Shown here: positions 15,613 through 22,252 of the stretch, piece after piece
Layout of the letters: each line of letters opens with the position of its first letter
Position numbering within the stretch: the first letter of the stretch is position 1
NCBI GenBank assembly: GCA_934643435.1
Contig: CAKUCJ010000002.1
Span: 1-22,252, forward strand
Length of the DNA: 22,252 nucleotides
Source of the DNA: an uncultured Collinsella sp.
GTDB lineage: Bacteria > Actinomycetota > Coriobacteriia > Coriobacteriales > Coriobacteriaceae
Direction of reading: 5' to 3'
Notes under the pieces: generated by a model
Databases searched by the model: none
Seen by the model: only the letters and a program-made list of their open reading frames with translations
Told to the model about the DNA's origin: nothing
Made by a program: the position numbers and the translations under genes

Positions 15613-16998
15613 ATGAAGAACAACGATATCCAGGACGCGACCGACCGTCTCGGTATCTCGGGCGTAAGCCTCCGTGGCATCTCCCACCGTCACAACGGCG
15701 TGTGCTGCCAGGACGACTGGACGGCCCGTCGCGTCAAGAAGCTCTCCGTCTGGAAGGGAGCCGACGGCGCCGACAAGCTCTTTATCAACAAGGAGTTTGT
15801 CGTGGCCGCGGTCGCGGACGGTTTGGGTTCCGTGAGCCATAGCGATATCGGTGCCCAGACCGCCGTCAAGGTCGCCGTCTCCACCATGTGTGACCTGCTC
15901 GGCACCTTTGGACCTACGAGCGAGTTCGTCTTTGAGCGCAAGATGGAGACATTTATCGAGGCCGCGATGATCGAGGCAAATAACGCCGTGGTCGCCAAAG
16001 CCGAGTCCATGGGCGAGCCGGCATGCAAGTTCGATGCGACGCTGGTCCTGGCGGTGTACGATGGCGAACGTCTGTTCTATGGCTCCGTTGGCGACTCGGG
16101 TGTTATCGCCAAGAAGGACGGCAAGTTCGAGCTGGTTTCCACCCCCGAGCGCGTGGGCGAGTCGGGCGTCTTTCCCCTTTGCTTTAAGGATCATTGGGAG
16201 ATCGGTATGGCATCGAACGTGAACGGCCTTCTGCTCGCCACTGACGGCATCTTGGAGATGCTGGCGCCGCACCTTGACAACAGCAAGCTCGATAACGATA
16301 TCATCGGCATCTTCATGGAGGATATGGCTGCCGCCTCCCTCGGCAGCGACGAGATGCTGGAGTTCAAGACGAGGGACCTGCTCGAGGGCGCCCTGAAGCA
16401 GGGCGCCACCTTCGACGACGCAACGCTCGTCACGATCGTGAATTGGGACGCCGTTGCGCAGGAGCTGGTCAATAGCGGCAAGAAGCAAAACTGCAAGCCC
16501 AAGCCGAATGCTGCGGGTGAGCCTGTCGCTTCTGAGTCCGCCGTGGAGTCCGTTGCCCCCGAGCCTGTCCCCGTGCCCGATGCCCCCGCTGTCGTTGAGG
16601 AGCCTGAGCCTGCGGTTGTTCCCGAGCCGGTGACGTCGCCCGATCTTGTGACCGTGCCTGAGCCCGTTGCCGAGCCTGAGTCGGCTCCTGAGCTTGAGCC
16701 GCCTTCCGAGCCCGTCGCGATGCCCGCCACTCCGCAGGAGCCCGCTTCCACACCTGAGCCCACTCTCGATACCCAGGAGCCCTCCGACGACCTCGATGCG
16801 ACCGTCGTCTTCAATGCCAACGAGCCGCTTCCCTGCTTCGAGCTCCCGTATGCACTCCAGAACTTCATGGACGCCAACGGCTTCAACATCCACGAGATCG
16901 CCGATGCCGTGCGCACTATCGCCGTGAGCTACCCCTATCCCGTCAAAGCTCACAAGTCTGGTGGCGCACACGCTGCCGATCATACTGCCAACGAGTAG
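15613..16998 (+). CDS. PP2C-family Ser/Thr phosphatase with Pro/Glu-rich tail (copy B)
   Basis: A 461-residue paralogue of the left PP2C. Phosphatase motifs are QDD (D34), VADGLGS (D69), GDSG, ATDGILE and FDDATLV, so the metal site looks intact. A long Pro/Glu/Val linker (~300-390) leads to LDATVVFN (T397) and a short helical C-terminus, parallel to SEATVVL in copy A. AAGGAG 6 nt before the ATG supports the start. Tightly spaced after vWA and 17 bp before the kinase ATG. The linker length and the conserved T-V-V site, rather than the linker sequence, are what the copies share. A long ORF on the opposite strand is a shadow. Confidence 0.91.
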   Translation: MKNNDIQDATDRLGISGVSLRGISHRHNGVCCQDDWTARRVKKLSVWKGADGADKLFINKEFVVAAVADGLGSVSHSDIGAQTAVKVAVSTMCDLLGTFGPTSEFVFERKMETFIEAAMIEANNAVVAKAESMGEPACKFDATLVLAVYDGERLFYGSVGDSGVIAKKDGKFELVSTPERVGESGVFPLCFKDHWEIGMASNVNGLLLATDGILEMLAPHLDNSKLDNDIIGIFMEDMAAASLGSDEMLEFKTRDLLEGALKQGATFDDATLVTIVNWDAVAQELVNSGKKQNCKPKPNAAGEPVASESAVESVAPEPVPVPDAPAVVEEPEPAVVPEPVTSPDLVTVPEPVAEPESAPELEPPSEPVAMPATPQEPASTPEPTLDTQEPSDDLDATVVFNANEPLPCFELPYALQNFMDANGFNIHEIADAVRTIAVSYPYPVKAHKSGGAHAADHTANE

Positions 16999-17015
16999 GA
17001 GATAAGGAGCCGATG

Positions 17016-18107
17016 ATGCTATATTCAGGTATTTCGGGCGAGCCTGTCGAGCTCGGCGATCAGATCGGTTCTGGTCGCGAAGGGGCCGTCTACCGCATCA
17101 TCGGCCTCCCTTGTGTCGCAAAGATCTACCACGACCCGACGCCTGTCGATAAAATCGAGGCGATGACGTCTGCATTCCTGTCGCTCGCACGAGCCTTGGA
17201 TAAATCGATGCCTCATCTTGCCTGGCCGATGGATGCTCTCTACAAGCATCCTGATAAAACGGGCTTCGTGGGCTTTGAAATGCGAGCCGCCCCCAAGGGT
17301 TCCGTTCCAATCGATCTTATCGTCCAATTTCCCTCAAACGAGAAGGCACCGGCGCTCACCATGCAACAGAAGATCAAGGTGCTCATGGATTTCTGTCACC
17401 TGACGTCTGTGCTTCACAAAATCGGAGTCACCGTTGGTGACTGGAATGGATCGAACCTGCTTGTCAGCGAGACCGGACGCATAACGATGATCGACGTCGA
17501 CGCCTACGGCTTTACGCTTCACGGCGAGCATCATCCCTCCTGTGCCCTGCCGGGCTACGTGGCGCCGGAGATCCTTAGGCAGATGAAGGCGCTTGGTATC
17601 AACGATTTTTCCGAGCTAGCGGACATCGCCGGCAAGCCCGTCTTCACCCCAGCCACGGATGCCTTCGGCCTCGCCGTCCACATCTTCGAGATGCTTAACT
17701 TCGGTATCCATCCCTTCGACGGTGAGGTCGACCCAGCCGTTCTGGACGCCGATGAGATTCCGGCTCCGGTTTCGCTCAACCGCAACGTCCGCAGCGGTTT
17801 GAGTCCATTCATCGGCACGCTTCCCAGCTACGTGGTGCCGGACTACGCATTGCGGCTTTGCGACTTTCCCCGTTATCTGCGCGAGGCGTTCGAGCGCTCG
17901 CTCTTTGGATCGCCGGATGAGCGCCTTACACCTCATCAGTGGGAGGGTTTGCTCGCGTTCTATCGCTCTGAGGCGATCGAATGTTCCCACGGCCATCTCT
18001 ACCACCCCTCGTCGCGGCAATGTCCTTATTGCAGGGGAGAAGATATCGCCGCTCGCCGTCTTGGCGTGACAAGCCTCCACTCGGAGCCCCGGATGTCTAT
18101 CGGCTAA
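17016..18107 (+). CDS. Atypical Ser/Thr protein kinase with C-terminal zinc ribbon (copy B)
   Basis: A 363-residue paralogue of the kinase at 44-1108: glycine loop IGSGREGAV, K36 (VAKIY), GDWNGSN (D142, N147), DVD (160-162) for DFG, YVAPE, and a C-terminal zinc ribbon (C-x3-H near residues 323-327, then CPYC). The second of two adjacent ATGs (17016, not 17013) gives a better spacing to AAGGAG and matches the MLY start of copy A. The last ~15 residues after the ribbon differ from copy A. It ends the operon, followed by two hairpins. Both copies change HRD to GDW and DFG to DxD, so this is a family trait, not decay. Confidence 0.89.
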   Translation: MLYSGISGEPVELGDQIGSGREGAVYRIIGLPCVAKIYHDPTPVDKIEAMTSAFLSLARALDKSMPHLAWPMDALYKHPDKTGFVGFEMRAAPKGSVPIDLIVQFPSNEKAPALTMQQKIKVLMDFCHLTSVLHKIGVTVGDWNGSNLLVSETGRITMIDVDAYGFTLHGEHHPSCALPGYVAPEILRQMKALGINDFSELADIAGKPVFTPATDAFGLAVHIFEMLNFGIHPFDGEVDPAVLDADEIPAPVSLNRNVRSGLSPFIGTLPSYVVPDYALRLCDFPRYLREAFERSLFGSPDERLTPHQWEGLLAFYRSEAIECSHGHLYHPSSRQCPYCRGEDIAARRLGVTSLHSEPRMSIG

Positions 18108-18125
18108 ATGGCTTGACAGCTCAGA

Positions 18126-18151
18126 CCCCGCTGCTCAGCTGAGCGACGGGG
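18126..18151 (+). terminator. Palindromic hairpin after kinase B
   Basis: CCCCG-CT-GCTC and GAGC-GA-CGGGG form an 11-bp stem with a 2-bp mismatch around AGCT. The core resembles the shared operator, but no -10 lies 30 bp away on either side, so a termination or structural role is more likely. It lacks a U-tract. Confidence 0.45.
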
Positions 18152-18173
18152 CTTGTCGCATTATCCGTACATG

Positions 18174-18208
18174 AAAGTTCGCCGGGCTCAATGGCCGGCG
18201 AACTTTTT
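18174..18208. terminator. Bidirectional intrinsic terminator
   Basis: A perfect 12-bp stem, AAAGTTCGCCGG (18174-18185) with CCGGCGAACTTT (18195-18206), a 9-nt loop, and TTTTT ending at 18208. It separates the kinase operon from the convergent ABC permease gene. Confidence 0.85.
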
Positions 18209-18258
18209 GTGTGGTGGTTTTGACGTTAGGGTGCTTCTTTCGCGGCGAAACAAGTAAA

Positions 18259-18295
18259 AACCACCACAAAGGTGCCTGTCCCCTTTGTGGTGGTT
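18259..18295. repeat. REP-like hairpin, copy 2 (inverted relative to copy 1)
   Basis: AACCACCACAAAGG (18259-18272), loop TGCCTGTCC, CCTTTGTGGTGGTT (18282-18295). The loop is the reverse complement of the loop at 12499-12507. A partial arm, GTGGTGGTTTT (18211-18221), could pair with AAAACCACCAC (18257-18267) to form a competing larger hairpin. Confidence 0.85.
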
Positions 18296-18309
18296 CTGGG
18301 TTGGACGAG

Positions 18310-20511
18310 TTACTCGCTGTAGCGGGTGGCGATGGCAGCTTGCACCATGCCGGTGCTCATGAGGTAGGTCACCAGGAAGTAACCACCATAGGCCGCCAGG
18401 AAGATTGCACAGGTGAGGCCCACGGTACCGGCGATGCTCATGTTGCCGAACACGCTCACCAGCTCAATGATCACCTTGAGCGCCACAAAGGAGTGCGCCA
18501 GGCCCACTGTCAGCGGGAACAGGAAGAATACCGCTTGCTGCGCCATCACCGAATGGCGAATCTGACAGTCGTCACAGCCGATCTGTGCCAGCACACGATA
18601 GCTGCGGCTGCCGTCGGCCACATTGGAGAGCTGCTGGATCGACAGTATCGCCGCGCACGCAACGACCAGTACAAAGCCAATGTAGATGGCCAGATAGCTA
18701 ATCATGCCGTTCATTTGCGCTGCTTGCGTGTACATCTCGGAGCGTGTGATGAAGATTCCCCATGACCCTGGCTCCTTGCCGTCAACGAGCAGATTGTCGA
18801 GCAAAGTGTATTTAATGCTCTCGTCTGCCTCGGTCGTATCCATCCCCTGTTTGTAATTAACGAGCAGGCTACTGGAATACGGCTGCAGATTAAGTTGGGA
18901 CAACAGCTCGTCGGCAACGACGACGGTACCCGGGTTACTGCCCATCGCCGAGTTGGCGATGGCCGCCGTGTCCTTGTCCGACTTATCGGTTGCGGGCTTG
19001 AGCTCATGCCCGCCCAAGGTGAGGGTATGGCCGCCGGCCATGTACTTGGTGTACAGGTCGCCCAGCTCACCGCCCATATCACACGTAAGCAGGTACTGGT
19101 CGCGGCCAATGCTCACCGGCTCCTCGCCCATCATCTGGCGCAGTTTGTTGTACTGGCTCGCCGGCGTCACAAACAGACCCATCGTATCGGCATTGCTACC
19201 CCCGAGCGCCTTGGGGAGCTTTTCGCCCATGGTCTTGCACATCTCACCCGCAGACACCGAAGGATTCGAACCGCCAAACGGGAAACTCAGATACGAATCG
19301 ATCTGAACATGCTCACCGGCAACATCGGCGATATTGACCTTCTTGCCGGTCTCGTCGTTGTTGTCCGCCGACTTGCCCTTGCCGTGCCATGCGGAGTACA
19401 AATCGACCGTTGTATCGGCTAGCACCATGCGGTCGGCTTCAGACGGATTGACATATTCTTTGTAGTAGTCGAGCGTATCGGGCGTGTAATAGACATACGT
19501 CTGAGACACATCAACAGGGTTATAGCGCTCCAGGTTTTCGTTCATCACGTTGGCAATCGACATACCGCACGTCACCGAGGTGATGGCCAAAAACAGGAGC
19601 ATCGCGATGACGCCCATCGAAAAGCACACCGTGTTGACTTTGGCCGCAAGCTGGCGCACGGTAAACATGTTGAGGCCGCGCCAATACACGCCGCGCAGGC
19701 TCTGCAGCAGCTTGATGAGCATGCCCGAGAGTCCCCAGAACAGGGCAAAGGTGCCCACGGTAACCATAGCGGTCGTAATACCAAACTGGTTCATGGCCTC
19801 TTGCAGCTTGCTGTCCGTCGCGGTTAGCGGGAACCCATCACGTAGCAGACGGTAATAGGCCACGCCCACAAGCGCCACGCCCACGGCAAAGATGGCAATC
19901 GCGATCCAGGGGTTGCGTGTCTTGATGCTCTCGTTGCGACGCTCGGCACCCATAAGCTCGATGAGTTTGGTACGACGCACGGCGCGAAGGTTCAGCAGTA
20001 GCGTGAGCACAAACATTACGAGCATGCAGACAAGGGTCAGGTTGAACGCATGCACCGAGAAAAAGAAGTGGAAATTGGCGATCTGCGTCTTAAAGAGCGA
20101 GGCCGTAAAGAACGTCATGAGCTGGGAAAGTCCCACACCCAGCACAATGCCGGCGACAAAGGCCACGACCGACACTATCACGGTCTCGAGCGCCATGATC
20201 GTGGCGACGCGCCCGCGCCCCATGCCGAGCACCTGGTACAGGCCAAACTCCTTTTTGCGGCGTTTCATGATGAAGTTATTGGCGTACACCATCAAAAAGG
20301 CCATGACACCGGCCAAAAAGTACGTCAGGTCGCCGAGCATGCTGCCCATAACCTGCGCCAAGCCCTCTTCATCGATTCCGGCGATGTCGACCTGCATCGA
20401 GATGGTGTTAAAGGCATAGAAGACCGTGACGCCCAGGGTGAGCGTCAAAAGGTAGACGAGGTAGTCGCGGCCGGCACGGCGGACGTTGCCCCAAGCGAGT
20501 TTACAGAGCAT
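18310..20511 (-). CDS. BceB-like ABC transporter permease (FtsX/MacB superfamily)
   Basis: A 733-residue permease with the BceB plan: seven TM helices, a large extracytoplasmic domain (roughly residues 320-610), then three TM helices. The N-terminus LAWGNVRRAGRDYLVYLLTL and the RRKKEFGLYQVLGMGR segment after TM2 are typical of this family. Start at the ATG at 20511 (GAGGG 5 nt upstream) rather than the in-frame GTG at 20523; it overlaps the ATPase by 11 bp, so the two are co-translated. BceAB systems detect or remove peptide antibiotics acting on lipid II-cycle intermediates. No partner histidine kinase or regulator is inside the window, so that role is inferred from the family only. Confidence 0.87.
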   Translation of the reverse strand: MLCKLAWGNVRRAGRDYLVYLLTLTLGVTVFYAFNTISMQVDIAGIDEEGLAQVMGSMLGDLTYFLAGVMAFLMVYANNFIMKRRKKEFGLYQVLGMGRGRVATIMALETVIVSVVAFVAGIVLGVGLSQLMTFFTASLFKTQIANFHFFFSVHAFNLTLVCMLVMFVLTLLLNLRAVRRTKLIELMGAERRNESIKTRNPWIAIAIFAVGVALVGVAYYRLLRDGFPLTATDSKLQEAMNQFGITTAMVTVGTFALFWGLSGMLIKLLQSLRGVYWRGLNMFTVRQLAAKVNTVCFSMGVIAMLLFLAITSVTCGMSIANVMNENLERYNPVDVSQTYVYYTPDTLDYYKEYVNPSEADRMVLADTTVDLYSAWHGKGKSADNNDETGKKVNIADVAGEHVQIDSYLSFPFGGSNPSVSAGEMCKTMGEKLPKALGGSNADTMGLFVTPASQYNKLRQMMGEEPVSIGRDQYLLTCDMGGELGDLYTKYMAGGHTLTLGGHELKPATDKSDKDTAAIANSAMGSNPGTVVVADELLSQLNLQPYSSSLLVNYKQGMDTTEADESIKYTLLDNLLVDGKEPGSWGIFITRSEMYTQAAQMNGMISYLAIYIGFVLVVACAAILSIQQLSNVADGSRSYRVLAQIGCDDCQIRHSVMAQQAVFFLFPLTVGLAHSFVALKVIIELVSVFGNMSIAGTVGLTCAIFLAAYGGYFLVTYLMSTGMVQAAIATRYSE

Positions 20512-21286
20512 CGGAGCCCTCACCGCCCATCATGGCAACGACCTCCATAATGCGGTCGAAGAACTCGCGGCGGTCGGTGTCGCCGCGGCGCAGCTCGGTG
20601 AAGATCTTGCCGTCGCGGATAAACAGCACGCGGCTCGTGTAGCTGGCGGCAAAGCTGTCATGCGTGACCATGAGCACGGTGGCGCGTAGGCGGCGGTTAA
20701 GGGCCTCCAGGCTCTCGAGCAGCAGGCGAGCGCTCTTGGAATCGAGGGCGCCGGTGGGCTCGTCAGCCATGATCATGGTGGGGTCGGTGACGAGCGCGCG
20801 AGCCGCGGCAACGCGCTGCTGCTGACCGCCGGACATCTGGTAGGGATACTTGTCGAGTACCTGACTGATGGACAGGCGCGCTGCCACATCCTGCACGCGG
20901 GTCGAGATCTCTGCCGAGTTTGTGCGGGCGATGGTGAGCGGCAGGGCAATGTTCTCGCGTGCCGTGAGCGTATCAAGCAGGTTGGAATCCTGGAAGATGA
21001 AGCCCAGCTCCTCGCGGCGGAACTGCGAGAGCTTGGCCTGCTTCATGCGCGTCACGTCTTGGCCATTGATGCGGATGATGCCGCTCGTGGCGCTGTCGAT
21101 AGTCGACACGCAGTTGAGCAGCGTCGACTTGCCCGAGCCCGAGGCACCCATGATGCCCACGAACTCGCCGCGGTTGACGGTAAAGCTGACGTCGTTGAGC
21201 GCGCGGGTCACGTTGCCCAGCGCGCCGTATACCTTTTCGAGATGCGCGACCTCCAGTACCGGGGTCGCTGCTTGCATGGTTTGCAT
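20501..21286 (-). CDS. ABC transporter ATP-binding protein (BceA/MacB-type)
   Basis: A 261-residue ATPase with Walker A GASGSGKST, Q-loop (IFQDSNLLD), signature MSGGQQQRVAAARAL, Walker B IMADEPTGALDS and H-loop MVTHD. All catalytic parts are present. AAAGGA 6 nt before the ATG at 21286 supports the start; a second ATG three codons later is possible. It powers the permease encoded just downstream and is cytosolic, docked to the membrane. Confidence 0.93.
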   Translation of the reverse strand: MQTMQAATPVLEVAHLEKVYGALGNVTRALNDVSFTVNRGEFVGIMGASGSGKSTLLNCVSTIDSATSGIIRINGQDVTRMKQAKLSQFRREELGFIFQDSNLLDTLTARENIALPLTIARTNSAEISTRVQDVAARLSISQVLDKYPYQMSGGQQQRVAAARALVTDPTMIMADEPTGALDSKSARLLLESLEALNRRLRATVLMVTHDSFAASYTSRVLFIRDGKIFTELRRGDTDRREFFDRIMEVVAMMGGEGSDAL

Positions 21287-21369
21287 ACCGAGTCCTTTCT
21301 TGCGATTAGTCTACGGCATCTATAGTCGCAAGAAGACGAGTCGGCTACCATCGATATGGCTTACGCTTG

Positions 21370-21387
21370 CCTTACCGTTGTGTAAGG
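21370..21387. promoter_or_regulatory. Inverted repeat between divergent ABC and NUDIX-Vsr genes
   Basis: CCTTAC (21370-21375), 6 bp, GTAAGG (21382-21387). It could be an operator in the 148-bp divergent intergenic region. No clear sigma-70 promoter is evident to either side; TATAGA on the minus strand (about 21320) could be a -10 for the ABC operon. Confidence 0.35.
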
Positions 21388-21434
21388 TAGGGGTAGCTAA
21401 CCTGTCACGTGTTGATGTTGAGGAAGGACTCCTG

Positions 21435-22252
21435 TTGAAGACCGTTCATGTTGCTGCTGGGATCATTCGCAAGGAAGGATCCGACGAGCTGCTTGCCGTG
21501 CAGCGCGGCTATGGCGACATGCAGGGACTTTGGGAGTTCCCCGGCGGCAAGCTCATGCGCGGCGAGACACCCGAAGACGCCGTGCGCCGCGAGCTTATGG
21601 AGGAGCTGCAGGTGAAGGTCACCAACCTGCGTGACTTCTACACCGTTGAGTACGACTACCCCGACTTCCACCTCTCCATGGAGTGCTATTACTGCTCGTT
21701 GGCCAATGAATCCGGCGAGCCGCAAAAGCACGACCGCCAGCTCGATATCCGCTGGATTCCACGCACCTCGCTTGCCACGGTGGAATGGATGCCCGCCGAC
21801 AAGGGACTGATTGATGCGCTGATCGAGCTCAAGGAAGACCGGCTTGAGGCAAGCGCCGCCGATGACGCCGCGCCCAACACGACCGACGAGCCCACCACCA
21901 AGCCCAAGCGCAAAACCAAGCGCCGCTCCAAAAAGCGCACCAAACCTAGCCTGCTCGACGGCATCGACACCTCGGACCTCTCCGCCGACGAGCGCGAACT
22001 GGTTCGCCGTCGTGCCGCCATCAAAAAGTCCATGAAGGGCAACAAGCGCGCCAATACCAAGCCAGAGCTGCTCGTTCGCCAGCGCCTGCGCGCAGCGGGC
22101 CTCACCGGCTATCGCCTGGAATGGAAGGTTCCCGGCAAGCCCGACATCGCCTTTCCTGGGCGCAAGATCGCCATCTTCGTCAACGGCTGCTTTTGGCACC
22201 GCTGCCCCAAGTGCAACCCCAGCCAGCCCAAGCGCAATGTTGAGTTTTGGGA
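21435..22252 (+). CDS. NUDIX hydrolase-Vsr mismatch endonuclease fusion (3' end outside the window)
   Basis: An open frame from a TTG at 21435 to the window edge (272 codons) without stops. AAGGA lies 6 nt before the TTG, and no ATG or GTG precedes it in frame. Residues ~1-135 are a MutT-like NUDIX domain: GGKLMRGETPEDAVRREL followed by MEELQV, which keeps all catalytic Glu/Arg but has Gln where the motif usually has Gly. A Lys/Arg-rich linker (~145-185) follows. From ~190 the protein reads as Vsr: NTKPELLVRQRL, PGKPDIAFP (catalytic Asp) and AIFVNGCFWHRCPKC (zinc/active-site His-Cys region), then NVEFW. NUDIX enzymes clear damaged nucleotides; Vsr nicks at T:G mismatches from 5-methylcytosine deamination. 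Both limit mutation, which makes a real fusion plausible. The rest of the Vsr domain lies outside. Confidence 0.85.
   Translation, partial: MKTVHVAAGIIRKEGSDELLAVQRGYGDMQGLWEFPGGKLMRGETPEDAVRRELMEELQVKVTNLRDFYTVEYDYPDFHLSMECYYCSLANESGEPQKHDRQLDIRWIPRTSLATVEWMPADKGLIDALIELKEDRLEASAADDAAPNTTDEPTTKPKRKTKRRSKKRTKPSLLDGIDTSDLSADERELVRRRAAIKKSMKGNKRANTKPELLVRQRLRAAGLTGYRLEWKVPGKPDIAFPGRKIAIFVNGCFWHRCPKCNPSQPKRNVEFW

Larger units (their letters stand above)
12574..18107. repeat. Right arm of the gene-scale inverted duplication
   Basis: Small acidic protein, membrane protein, FHA remnant, vWA, PP2C and zinc-ribbon kinase, in mirrored order to the left arm. It lacks the canonical kinase and has lost most of the FHA gene. 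Confidence 0.85.

Noticed and set aside
15235..16983. A 582-codon open frame on the minus strand
   Set aside because: Lies wholly opposite the vWA/PP2C genes, has low-complexity Leu/Arg/Gly/His-rich composition and no family motif; an artefact of GC-rich codon bias.
44..18107. Tellurite-resistance operon
   Set aside because: Only the TerY-P-like core is present; no TerC, TerD, TerB or TerZ-type protein was found, so a tellurite phenotype should not be assigned.
18133..18144. GCTCAGCTGAGC as a seventh operator
   Set aside because: No -10 hexamer at 30 bp on either side and no gene starts nearby; it forms the core of a longer terminator-like palindrome.
21405..22199. A 264-codon minus-strand frame at the right edge
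   Set aside because: Antisense to the NUDIX-Vsr frame, which has clear catalytic motifs.

Overview
The window looks like a chromosomal stretch of a gut actinobacterium of the class Coriobacteriia, most likely Collinsella or a close relative. The basis is moderately high GC, strong AAGGAG-type ribosome sites, a BceAB-type exporter and Coriobacteriia-like gene style. This is inference, because no rRNA or other phylogenetic marker is present.

Positions 44-18107 hold one large, mostly unnamed phospho-signalling locus built as a mirror. Read from the outside in, the left half encodes: a zinc-ribbon kinase, a PP2C phosphatase and a vWA protein (all minus strand); a second, canonical kinase (minus); an FHA protein (plus); a polytopic membrane protein; and a small acidic protein (both minus). 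The right half repeats the order in the opposite orientation: small acidic protein, membrane protein, a decayed minus-strand remnant of the FHA gene, then vWA, PP2C and zinc-ribbon kinase (plus). In the centre sit two single-copy genes: a 1024-residue membrane kinase with a SecD-like outer part, and a transglutaminase-like protein. Kinase + PP2C + vWA is the 'TerY-P triad' known from comparative genomics of Ter stress systems. No TerC or TerD-type gene is present here.

The locus appears to be one regulon. A 12-bp palindrome, GTTCAGCTGAAC or a near match, lies upstream of six transcription units. In each case it is followed, after exactly 30 bp, by a -10-like hexamer (CATAAT, TATGCT, TAGGAT, CACAAT, TAGCAT, CATAAT), with no recognisable -35 box. 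This fits an activator site centred near -48. Leader lengths are also the same between mirror copies: 51 bp for vWA and 33 bp for the small acidic protein.

A plausible working model is as follows. The kinases phosphorylate threonines in the vWA N-terminus and the PP2C tail (T-x-V-V/L/F motifs), the FHA protein reads the mark, PP2C erases it, and the membrane kinase and 10-12 TM protein connect the circuit to the envelope. Roles are inferred; only domain identities are read from sequence.

Positions 18108-18309 carry two hairpins and an inverted copy of a REP-like hairpin that also occurs at 12484-12522. Then come a BceAB-like ABC exporter (minus) and, at the right edge, a TTG-started gene on the plus strand that fuses a NUDIX (MutT-like) hydrolase to a Vsr mismatch endonuclease. 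It runs off the window. No tRNA, rRNA, CRISPR array or transposase gene was seen.
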